NCBI GenBank assembly: GCA_024336345.1
Contig: JANFOG010000002.1
Location: 2,418,001 to 2,482,000, forward strand
Origin: Mariannaea sp. PMI_226
Lineage: Eukaryota > Ascomycota > Sordariomycetes > Hypocreales > Nectriaceae
Length of the DNA: 64,000 nucleotides
Reading direction: 5' to 3'
Part shown: positions 35,708-45,658 of the stretch, one piece after another
Layout of the letters: each line of letters starts with the position of its first letter
Numbering within the stretch: position 1 is the stretch's first letter
Notes under the pieces: model-generated
The model's database searches: none
What the model was told of the DNA's origin: nothing
Seen by the model: the letters and a program-made list of their open reading frames with translations, nothing else
Program-made: the position numbers and the translations under genes

Positions 35708-36205
35708 GGTGACAGTCGGGAGTTGTCAAGTTAGTCAAAGGAATTAGTCGGTAGAGGTATTCCGGGGAAATACAGGGCTCGGAAGAGCAGCACAAGCAGC
35801 ACCCGCACGAAGGACGCACGAAGGACACAAGAAGGATGACAAAGGCAATTTCATCGGACAGATACGGAAAGTCGCCCTGGCAAGGTTCGGCTTGGTGTCC
35901 GTTGGAGCGAGCGGAGACTGTTTTCTTGGGTTGTGCTTGTGAAAGGGAGGTGACGATGATTGGCTTCCGGGCTGGGGAAGCTGCCCCCAAAAACCCTGGC
36001 CACTGTGCTCTGCTCTGTGTGGATGGAGTTTTATTTGGTGCCAAAAGTTGCTTTGGTTGTGTGCGGGGAGTGGAGTTGGGAGGTGGAGAGTAGCGGAGCT
36101 GGGTGATGGATGAAAGGACTTCCGGCTCGGCACGTGACAGACTGGGACATTGGAGGTAAGGAAAATACCTAGGTGTGTGCTCGTCATGGAAGTTTTCGTC
36201 ACTGG

Positions 36206-36246
36206 TTGTAGTTGTTGTTGTCATCGACGTCGTCGTCGTTGTCGTC
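36206..36246. repeat. GTT/GTC trinucleotide repeat
   Basis: Imperfect run of GTT then GTC/GAC triplets (GTAGTTGTTGTTGTC, then GTCGTCGTCGTTGTCGTC). Confidence 0.85.
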
Positions 36247-36519
36247 CCTTGCAGTTGAAGCATATTCCCGAGGTGAAAGTGGGAAAAGTCGGCGCGTTCC
36301 CGAGTTTTTGTTTTGTGTGTAAAAGGAAGAAGGGAATAGAACGGGATTGAACCGAGAGATGATATGACGACTTGAGTAGTCAAGGTGCATCTGGAATAAG
36401 GTAGGTAGGCAATGGCACAGTAACAATGAAGGCAAATGGCACCTCCAAGGCGTAATCACGGTTCTGTGGTAGGTGGTATAGGTAGGGAAAGTTACCTCCA
36501 GTGCTCTCTGTACAGTTGC

Positions 36520-36540
36520 CATGCATGCATGCATGCATGC
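36520..36540. repeat. ATGC tetranucleotide repeat, self-complementary
   Basis: Five tandem CATG/ATGC units; the run is its own reverse complement, so it could extrude as a cruciform. Confidence 0.9.
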
Positions 36541-36770
36541 TTGCAGCACGAGGCAACGTACCTCGGTCGGGAGTGCAAGTCCAGGATTGCCAGGATATGC
36601 AAGGCAAGCCAACCAACTATCCGCCACGTCGAAAAACTCCCTTGCTCACATCCACATTGCTCTGATGCTTCCGGCAGCTGTAGCTGTGTGGATCAAACAT
36701 TTGGCGCAAGTACAGTTTAGGCCAGTAACAGAGGTCGACAGTGCTATCGGAGCTGCTAATAAGCGGGAGC

Positions 36771-36971
36771 TGATTGGCCGGGGTGAACCGAGGAGCCGAG
36801 AGAATCCGTACCGTCCAGCTTGAGCCTCGCAGGAGGATTGCATGCGCCTATTGAGGAAAAGGAAAAAAAAAAAAAAAGATCGGAGCAGTAATAGAGAGAG
36901 AGAGACACAGAGAGTGCCGAGTTACGTAGTTACATCCAGAGCAAGGCCTAGCAAAAACTCCCGCTGATTGG
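36771..36971 (-). promoter_or_regulatory. Pair of CCAAT boxes upstream of SDH1
   Basis: The 10-bp word GCTGATTGGC (reverse GCCAATCAGC) occurs twice, with ATTGG at 36773-36777 and at 36967-36971, the second about 190 bp before the start codon. CCAATCA fits the preference of the fungal CCAAT-binding complex (Hap2/3/5; HapB/C/E in Aspergillus), which controls respiratory genes including succinate dehydrogenase and iron-dependent expression with HapX. The regulatory role is inference from motif, gene and distance. Confidence 0.5.
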
Positions 36972-37161
36972 CTGGGACTTTGTTGTGCGCGTGCTCAGCC
37001 CAAGTTACGTACTGTATACCAAGTACCTGTGACCTCTATTTCGTACCTACCTACCTACTTCCCCAAATTCCTTCTTCCCAGAATCCAAAACTCAAACCCC
37101 CGTCAACACTTCGAGACTCTCTCCCCTCTCGGATGCAGCCTGGTGATACAGACTTGAGCTG

Positions 37162-39651
37162 ATGATGGCTTCTTCTATGGCATTGAGGCGGTTCGCCGCT
37201 GGCCCCTCTGTACGTTTCCCTTCTGTTCCCTTACTCAAGTCGTCAATTGCTGCTGTCGCATTACAACCGCCCTGCCCGGACCGGCCCGGAAGTGCTCTTT
37301 CTCCCACATCATCACCAGCTTCACTCCCAGACTACGCTTGTTCTTTGCCTCGCCTCAAAGCTTACTGACTTTCGACAATCAGTTCTCCCGGGCTCCTAGG
37401 CTGTCTGCCAGGGCTTTCTCTACAACCAGACCTGCTGGTAAGACCTCCCATCTCTTCCCGCAATTCAATTGCCGTGGTCGTTGTCGCTGGCCCTCTTCCT
37501 TGGTGAAATTTGCTGTGTGCTAACCTAGCCCGTCTTTCGCAACAGCTCGCGTCTTCGCCAACGGCCCTCTGCGTGCCAAGGAGGCCTCGCCCTTCGTGAG
37601 CACCAAGTATTCTGTCATTGTATGTCAGCCATTCCTCCCTTAACTTCCAATTCCCCCCTTTGCGACCGACTTTATCTCATCCCCACCTCCCCTCCGTATG
37701 ATATGACATCGGCAATTGACCACTACCTTGTAGGACCACGAGTACGATGCCCTCGTCGTCGGTGCCGGTGGCTCCGGTCTCCGTGCTGCCTTCGGTCTCG
37801 CTGAGGCCGGCTTCAACACCGCCTGTATCTCGAAGCTGTTCCCGACCCGAAGTCACACTGTCGCCGCTCAGGGAGGCATCAACGCCGCCCTCGGCAACAT
37901 GCACGAGGACGACTGGCGATGGCACATGTACGACACCGTCAAGGGTTCCGACTGGCTTGGTGACCAGGACGCTATTCACTACATGACCCGTGAGGCTCCC
38001 GCTTCTATTATCGAGCTTGAGCACTACGGTTGCCCCTTCTCACGAACCGAGGATGGCAAGATGTAAGTGTTCCCAATCCCGCATCCCATATCTGCGGTTG
38101 CCCTGGAGAGCCTCGGTTCGCTAATCTGCTCCGTCATTATAGCTACCAGCGAGCTTTCGGAGGACAGTCTCAGAAGTACGGCAAGGGTGGCCAGGCCTAC
38201 CGATGCTGTGCTGCTGCTGACCGAACTGGCCATGCTCTTCTTCACACTCTCTACGGCCAGTCTCTCCGCCACAACACCAACTACTTCATCGAGTACTTCG
38301 CCCTCGAGCTCATCATGCAGGATGGTGAGTGCCGTGGTGTCCTTGCCTACAACCAGGAAGACGGTACCCTCCACCGATTCCTTGCCAACCACACTGTCCT
38401 CGCCACTGGTGGATACGGCCGAGCCTACTTCAGCTGCACATCTGCCCACACTTGTACCGGTGACGGCATGGCCATGGTCGCCCGTGCTGGTCTTCCCAAC
38501 CAGGATCTTGAGTTCGTTCAATTCCATCCTTCCGGTATCTACGGTTCCGGCTGCTTGATCACTGAGGGTGCTCGTGGTGAGGGTGGTTATCTCCTCAACT
38601 CTGAGGGTGAGCGTTTCATGGAGCGATATGCTCCTACCGCCAAGGATCTTGCCTCTCGAGATGTCGTCTCCCGATCTATGACTATGGAGATCCGTGAAGG
38701 CCGTGGTGTTGGCCCTGAGAAGGATCACATCTACCTTCAGCTCAGCCATCTCCCCCCTGAGATCCTTGCTGAGCGTCTGCCCGGTATCTCTGAGACTGCT
38801 GGTATCTTCGCTGGTGTTGATGTCCGCAAGGAGCCCATCCCTGTCCTGCCCACTGTCCACTACAACATGGGTGGTATCCCTACTCGATACACTGGTGAGG
38901 TTCTCACTGTTGATGATGCTGGCAACGACAAGGTCGTTCCTGGTCTGTACGCTTGCGGTGAGGCTGCTTGTGTCTCTGTCCACGGTGCTAACCGCCTGGG
39001 TGCCAACTCCCTTCTGGATCTGGTCGTTTTCGGCCGTGCCGTCTCCCACACCATCCGTGACAACTTCACTCCTGGCGAGAAGCTGAAGCCTCTCGCTGCT
39101 GACGCTGCCGCTGACCACATCGAGACCCTCGACAAGGTGCGAACCGCTGATGGCCCCAAGAGCACTGCTGAGATCCGTCTGGCCATGCAGAAGAACATGC
39201 AGACCGAGGTCAGCGTCTTCCGAACCCAGGAGAGCTTGGACGAGGGTGTCCGTAAGATGAAGGAGATCGATGCCATGTACCACCAGGTCGGCATGAAGGA
39301 TCGCAGCATGATCTGGAACTCGGATCTTGTTGAGACCCTTGAGCTTCGCAACCTCTTGACCTGCGCGTAAGTTGAACCCTATACCCTATAGATGAGATGC
39401 AATGCAATGGCTGACAACAACGATTTTCCAGTGTGCAAACGGCCACCTCTGCTGCCAACCGAAAGGAGTCCCGTGGAGCTCACGCCCGCGAGGATTTCCC
39501 CGACCGTGATGACGAGAACTGGATGAAGCACACCCTTTCCTTCCAGAAGGACCCTCACGGACCTGTCGAGCTCAAGTACCGAAAGGTCATCTCCACCACC
39601 CTTGACGAGAACGAGTGCAAGCCCGTGCCTCCCTTCAAGCGTGTATACTAA
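37162..39651 (+). CDS. SDH1: Succinate dehydrogenase flavoprotein subunit, mitochondrial (complex II)
   Basis: Oxidises succinate to fumarate in the TCA cycle and passes electrons through FAD to the iron-sulfur subunit on the inner mitochondrial membrane. Six exons (37162-37209, 37383-37437, 37546-37619, 37734-38062, 38143-39366, 39432-39651) give 649 residues, the usual length. The first 50 residues are Arg/Ser/Ala-rich without acidic residues, a mitochondrial presequence ([28 protein letters not shown]). [19 protein letters not shown] binds the FAD dinucleotide, and His about 100 in [11 protein letters not shown] is the covalent flavin site. [25 protein letters not shown], the NMGGIPT segment and [20 protein letters not shown] are all present. 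The C-terminus is [15 protein letters not shown]. Four introns fall in the first 1 kb. Two CCAAT boxes lie just upstream. Confidence 0.98.
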
Positions 39652-40600
39652 GCGGGAGATTCTTTGGTTGGCGGGGTTGAGGAGTGAGTTTATTTTTATC
39701 GATGGACGGGACCTAATATGATTGGGCCCCGTGACAGTGTCCCCTTGGTGCCAAAGCTGAGGTTGTGATATGTATATCCGTGAAGTTGATGAATTGGAAA
39801 GAGAAAAGGGACGATGGCTGAACGCCGAGGCCAATAGGGAGGCAGGGAGTCTTTGAAATTAAGACGCAGACTAGCCATATGTATTTGTCGAATTTGCAGT
39901 TGAAAAGGACAAAAAAAAAAGAAATATTTCTTTAAAGGTCTGGTGTTCCCCAGGTGCAATATGTGTGTGCTTGCTTAATCTTCCACTTTATTTTTCCACT
40001 TCGAACTGGTCTGACCATGCGGTTATGTGCGAGACGTGGCGATGTTCATGTATGTTACATGTAGGATTAACTGGGACGATAGGTATCTTATATTAACAAG
40101 GCCATGAATTACCTGCCGATTTTCCTTGCTCACATGTTGTATTTTTGTATAACAGAACTATGACCTGTTAGATCCAAAAACAGCTTGGCATTAATGCGAG
40201 TATGGCAGGTATGATAAGCAAAGGGGAAAGATTGTAACCAACATTGAAGAAGTCTACGGGGAATATCCAGTGATTATTCTCATGCCAAGAGCCATGATTA
40301 CCAAGTATGAAAAGCCAAAGGGGGTAGGGGGGTATAAATATAAATAACTCATTACGCAGACCATTCATTGCTCACTCACACATTTTCTCCAGAACGGCTC
40401 AGCCGTACATGTGTGCCTGCTTGACTCAGTAATTAGGACGCCTCATTCAGTTACTCGTCGCTTACATGCCAATTGCCAATAGACTCCAAATTCCGTGAGA
40501 AGTCAAAACGAAAAAAAGAGAAGGACAAAAAAACCAGAGATGGACAAAATGCGGCGAAAAGGAAGAGAAGAGGGGAAAGCTGCTTCCCAATCTTCTGCGA
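39652..40600. other. Convergent intergenic spacer
   Basis: Lies between the SDH1 and GRF-protein stop codons. It is AT-rich, without a coding region that I can support. Confidence 0.65.
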
Positions 40601-41818
40601 CTAATTCTCCTCGTACACCTTCATCAAGTTGGCTTTTATGTTTGTCAACTGGGTACGATGCATCCTCTCCCGGTTCTCAAGCGTAACAATACGTTCCTGC
40701 AACGCCGCAATCTTGTCATCTCGGTCCTTCACGGCTGCCTTCGCTGACTCCCGCCCCAAGACGAAGCCTCTAGCCCGGCGGTCGGCAGTTTCCAGGACGG
40801 ACCGTACTGACTGGAGTACATGTGGATCAATCTCTTGATCCTGCAGGAGCTCCAATACTTCGTTCACCAAATTGTAGTCGATATTGCATGCTGGGGAGCT
40901 TGCTGGAGGCATTGAAGAGTGACCTGGCGTGGTAACGGAGGTTGATCTACCAAGTGTTGCTCGAGATAAAGTTGGTGAAGAGGGTGGGTTAGTTTCAAGT
41001 GACGACTGTTTTTGGCGTTTTGCGTCGGGGAAAAGAGTGCGTGTAACGGAGGGTGTGGGTAAGCCCGCGATTACATCCGTGGACCGCGGGTTCGAGGGGG
41101 TAGCAAAAGCTTGTCGTTCTTGTTGTTGTTCTTGGTGTTGTTGATGCTGTTGCTGCCGTTGCTTGGGCCTCATCTTCTGAGCCCTCTTCTCAACAATCTC
41201 GATCATTTCTTGTTCTACATCAGATCCTAAGTCGCTGAAGTCGTTCTCGTCAAAAGCATCCCGCTTCCTCTTTGAAGTGGATGGACAAGGCGTTTCCAAG
41301 CCCGTTCCAGCACTCTCTGGGCCTGAGTCATCGTCGGACTGATCATTGATTTGACGCTGGCTGGACGTGTAGCCGTACGCTGAGAGTGGCGTCTGTGTCA
41401 GGGAGGGAGTTGTTTGCAGCGGTGGTTGGGTGGCGACATGTTCATCTGCATCCCATGGGCCCTTGGACTGAGGCTCAAGACCGGTTTCCCTAACTCTGGC
41501 CTGGCTCCACCAAATAAAGAGGTTGCAGTCGAAGCACTTATAGAAGAACTTGCCCTTATTGGGGCCCTCTTTCTTGGTCTCGAGAAGTACCATCTTTTTC
41601 CGGGGTTCACAGTTGCCTTGAGCAGGGAATTTAGCATTGGAGTTGGATCTGTGGATAACAACAGACAGAAAAAAAGGATATTTTTACTTACACCACCACT
41701 GTCCATCGCTGAACAAGCCCTTATCAAGACGTTTCACGATGGAGCTCGGAGTCTCGGGCTCAGCCTGACTTGCGGAATAGTCGCCATGACGAGATTTTTT
41801 GCGCGGGGTGGAATACAT
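40601..41818 (-). CDS. GRF-type zinc-finger protein
   Basis: Two exons (41692-41818 and 40601-41616) give 380 residues starting MYSTPRKKSRHGDYSASQAE. The 75-bp intron (GTAAGT donor, CTCAAG acceptor) restores the zinc finger: GQWWCNCEPRKKM followed by LLETKKEGPNKGKFFYKC and CNLFIWW, at about residues 38-78. GRF fingers of this type, with the Cys pair, the GPNKGKxFYKC core and an aromatic end, bind single-stranded nucleic acid in proteins such as topoisomerase III alpha, APE2 and NEIL3. Here the finger is N-terminal and no nuclease or topoisomerase domain follows. The middle is disordered, with a Gln/His-rich patch, and the C-terminal 90 residues form a probable coiled coil (AVKDRDDKIAALQERIVTLE). 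A role in DNA repair or RNA binding is inference from the finger alone. Confidence 0.87.
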
Positions 41819-43349
41819 GAGATGAAGGAGTATGCAAAGATGCAGAAATGAAGAGAGAGGAAGTAAAGAGAGGATGGGGATAATAAAAATAATTGCTGGG
41901 GTGGTACAATAACATACAAACTGATGAGGGTATCACAGGTTACAAGTGGGGTTTTTGTAGCTTCTTGGGACGGAAGCTCTGGGCTGGGGTGGGGGGAGAT
42001 GGGGATGGGGATGGCACTTGCGAGGCAAGCATGCGAGAGGCAACCTGATGGCCAAAGGGATCCGGTTGATGATGATTGGAGATGTTTCTACAGAGCAAGA
42101 AGCCAATTGTTTGGAGAAAGGGAAAAAGTGAAAGTGAGATGGAAGAAGAAACAAGACGAAGCTTGTTGATTTGCGGGAGGGTTGCAGGTCAAGTGGAAGC
42201 AAGGGAGCGCGGGAGTGGCCGCAGACGGATCTGGTTACCTATACCTTACCTAGGTACCTGTACCTACCCAGTAGAGATAAAGGCACTTGAAGGGACGGCA
42301 CCTCAGCCACCAGGTATCTACAGGACCTGCTTATAGTACCTACGCCACTGTACCTACCTAAAATGTACCTACCATACCTATAGCGCCCATCTTCAGCCGC
42401 TAAAAATGGGAGGTTGGGAAATGTTTTCATCCAGGCAGATTGATAGCATAAAGTAGAGAACGGTATTTAGCACGCATAAATTACACGTGGTGTCCTCTCC
42501 TCCTAGGTAATCAGTTAGCAAGCTCTATAATATTAGATTGTATATTGTATATATAGTACATAAAGTATATATAATTGAGTCTCTAATTTTAGACACTTTA
42601 GATATAGGCGTTATTATTTCTACTTCCGTACCTACCTTGCCTTATATCGGCTGATCTACCATAATAGTAGATGAACTAAAGCCCCAAGGTCCTGCCAAGA
42701 CCAAGTCCCGATAACTCACGTTCCGTTGTTCTGGTGTTTTCTAGAGAGAGGAGCTAGCTGTTTGTTGTATATATAGTATTATAGATCTGGAGTTATCATC
42801 TATATATGTGTATATATCTATAAATCACCACGCCGTGTGTACGCACAAACAACTCAAAACCACTAACATTTGATATCATCATCTCACCAACATTCAACCA
42901 CCCATTTAAAAGATGGGCAGACAAGGCACACCCTACATAACTCCCCGCACATAGACGCCCAAGAAGAAAAAAAACCCCAGATTAAAAACAAAAAGTCTTG
43001 CTCTTTTTAGACCTTTGTTCTTGATGTGTGTTTAAATGAAAGCGTTTCGTTCAATTCTATTTACCTAGAAGAGTGCACCTTCGCAGCACCTCTCTTGCAT
43101 CTCAATGCTGGTAAAAAGAGGGGGGAAACAAGAAAGACCATATGATGCTAAAGCCGGCTACGCCATTTGTAACCCTCCTTTATAGGTAATCAGTGTTTCT
43201 TTTGCCCCCAACCATGTTATTAACACAGAGCGGGTATCAAATATACCCTCGGATCCCAGATAAACCCCATCCATCAACCCTCCCCCCTTCCCTCCCAAGC
43301 CCTACCATTCTCTTTTGTCTCATGATAATATAAAATAAAACCCTTTTTC
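41819..43349. other. Intergenic region with an AT-rich core
   Basis: The first 550 bp form the probable promoter of the GRF gene and carry many TACCT/AGGTA words (42238-42380). From about 42430 to 42830 the sequence becomes strongly AT-rich and TpA-rich (TATATATAGTACATAAAG and similar) with no open frame, which might be a mutated repeat. 42900-43349 leads into the eIF3m 3' end. No coding region is recognised. Confidence 0.55.
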
Positions 43350-44894
43350 TTAATCGTCATTGTCGGTTCGCTCACGCTGCTGGCGGCGGCGCTCGCCCTG
43401 GTTGCCGCCGCTGCCAGCTCCGGCGTTAGCCACCTTGCGCTCCAGCTCCTGCTGTTCGCGCTCCCTTTGCGCCTTTGCGCTGACCTGCTCCTGGCGGAGC
43501 ACAGTCAGAACGTTCTGAAGCGTTGAGCGCCAGTGATCCACGCGAGTAGCGAGCTCCTGGTACTGCTTCTGTCCGAAAACTCGGTACGTAACCTTGTGCA
43601 CAAGGAACATCTGTCGCTGCTGCGACAGCTTGCCCTCAACCAGACCTGCTCGGATGACATCGATGGCCCACATCTCAATCTCCTCCGCCGGGATCTGAAG
43701 AGCCTTAGTGATTCTGGAGTACTCAATCTCACGGCTGGGGGTGGCAGCCGCCAAGCTGGCAAAGGTGAGCAGTCTCATCTTGCGGTGCAGCTTCTCATGC
43801 TCCAAGTTCTCCTTGTCGACCCAGCCCTCATGCTCATCATTGAAGTCGTTGTAGTCCTCGAGGTCCTGCTCGGCAAAAATATCGAGAAGTTGAGAATAGA
43901 CAGGTTCCGTGTCGCTGAGTGCCTGTACGCTGGCAATGCCTCGCAGGTCTTGGAAGAGGAAATAGGTGTTGGAAAGAAGAGCCATGCGGATGGCACGGAG
44001 AGATAGTCGTCGAGCCTCCTCAGAGGAGACATCCTCCTTATCGGCGTCGAATGTTCGCAGGGCCTTCAGAATGTACTCGTAGCCTTGTCTATTGGACTGT
44101 TAGCAAGGTGAACAACGAGAAGGTTCAGTATAGGTTCGATTGCATTCAACTGGAATTTGATATGATGCATCAGTCGCCAATGGTCCGCCTCATCTTCTCA
44201 AGCAATACGCATACGCAAGCGTATGTGATGAGGCAACCCACAGGTACATGACACAAAACCAAAACCAAAATCATGCCCCCCTCTGTGGCTTCTATATATC
44301 GACAAAAAAGGTGAAGGGTCCAACTCACGATTGCTCGCCAACCTCCAGGGCGACCTCGGCCACCTCTTCATAAATCTTGCGCTGGTAATCGGGAGCAGTG
44401 CCCCAGGCCTCCAGCCACTCGGGGAGCTTCTCCAGGTACGGTCGCAGGCCGTCGTACATGCCGTGTGCCCGGAGGAACTTCAGGATCTCCATGAAGACGC
44501 GGCTGCGGATGGGGTCGTTGGGCTCGAGTAGGTTGAACACGGTCGTCAGGGCGTTGAGAGACAGACCAACGCCATGCACAGGGGAGCTGACGAGGGGCTT
44601 AGAGAAGGTACTGCATAGGGCAGGTAGGTGCTTCTTGGGGTCGGAAGACTGGAGGACTAGGTGGATCATGAGATTCGAAGCAGCAGTGTACTCCTTCTCG
44701 GAGACGGTGTTGAGGGCGTTGGATGCGGCGACCAGCTTGGTCAAGACGTCCTCAACTGAGGCCTTCTTATCCTGGCTCAGGAGCTGCTTGGCATCCTCAG
44801 CCTTGAGGTAGTCGGCCATCTCGATGGCCAGGTCCTCAAAGGATCCATCGACGAAGATGAGCTGGGGCTGGCCAGCAGGCTTGGGGGCAGCCAT
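43350..44894 (-). CDS. EIF3M: Translation initiation factor eIF3 subunit M
   Basis: A core subunit of eIF3, which loads mRNA and the initiator ternary complex onto the 40S ribosome. Two exons (44329-44894 and 43350-44088; branch CTTGCTAAC, acceptor AATAG) give 434 residues. The N-terminal half is helical repeat ([41 protein letters not shown]). The C-terminal PCI domain (about 240-380) includes [20 protein letters not shown] and [19 protein letters not shown]. The last 50 residues are charged and Gln/Arg-rich ([12 protein letters not shown], then [13 protein letters not shown]). Length and layout fit the fungal eIF3m family well; the related CSN7 would be shorter. Upstream at 45105-45118 lies an element resembling the one before CGR1. 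Confidence 0.95.
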
Positions 44895-45658
44895 GATGCC
44901 TTGTGCCTCTCGGGAGATGGAAATCGATCTCGGTCAGTCGGTCGATCGGTCGGTCGCGGGCAGTCGAGTCGGTGGGCGATCTCGAAGAGCGTCAGGGAGG
45001 GGCAGGCAACGTCGACGAGCGGAATAATGTGAATGTGAGCGTCCCGTCCGAGCAGGTTTCAACGCCAGAATAGCCCTCTGGTGGGGCAATGGATTGTGTC
45101 CCCCCGCCAAATTTTCTGCCACCACCATTGTGTGGGCGCTAAGCGAGGGCGGTGACCGCGGAGGAACTTTCGGGCCGCCATTTCTTCTTATCACCACGTG
45201 CTTGGCTGCTTGCATTTGCTGGTAGCTTACAATATGTAGTCGTAATGTTATCAGTTGATATGGTGGGTTGGTAAACAATATGATGCAAAAAAATTCTTAA
45301 AATTAGAGCAGCAGGAAAGGAGAAAATATCATCGCAAATGATCCCTCACAGTCTCCAGGCTAACCTCCTTTTTGTTTTCAACTCGTCGACGCGGGTGGTA
45401 GATATACACTACCCTCAAATGATGCGAACCGAAAGCGCCCTAGAAGAATAAGTAGTCCAAATCACAATCCCTTCCTTACAAGTCCATCCCGAAACCGCGG
45501 CCTGTATCCGCCGTCTAGAGTACTCCCATGTCCATCAAAAGATACAACGGACGAAAGGCCCGTAATACAAACATGACAAGCAAAATATGCTCCAGCCATT
45601 CCAATCCTTAGTCTCAGCACTCAGACCATCCATCACTTCCTCCTCATTCTATGTGCCT
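44895..45658. other. Intergenic spacer: eIF3m promoter and 3' flank of the Chk2 kinase gene
   Basis: The 764-bp spacer between two minus-strand genes contains a TCGG/GTCGG repeat near 44935-44956 and the AAAATTT element at 45105-45118. No coding region is seen. Confidence 0.6.
45105..45118 (-). promoter_or_regulatory. RRPE-like element upstream of eIF3m
   Basis: Read on the minus strand the sequence is GGCAGAAAATTTGG, about 210 bp before the eIF3m start codon. It differs by one T from the element 73 bp before CGR1. Co-regulation with ribosome-biogenesis genes is inferred. Confidence 0.35.

Larger units (their letters stand above)
35075..37161. other. Intergenic region between the PX protein gene and SDH1
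   Basis: Contains a T28 homopolymer (35680-35707), a GTT/GTC triplet run (36206-36246), an ATGC tetranucleotide run (36520-36540) and two CCAAT boxes near the SDH1 start. A minus-strand open frame at 35592-36383 runs through the homopolymer and triplet repeats and is not convincing. No other coding region is seen. Confidence 0.6.

Noticed and set aside
35592..36383. 263-codon minus-strand frame between the PX protein gene and SDH1
   Set aside because: It starts without an ATG, reads a T28 homopolymer as poly-Lys and a triplet repeat as poly-Thr, and shows no family character.
38024..39283. 419-codon open frame on the minus strand across SDH1
   Set aside because: It is the antisense of a highly biased coding exon; the plus strand encodes a complete SDH1 with every conserved motif. 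Long antisense frames are common in strongly codon-biased genes.
40384..40410. CTCAGCCGTAC resembling part of a 5S rRNA gene
   Set aside because: Only about 11 bases match and the rest of a 5S gene is absent.
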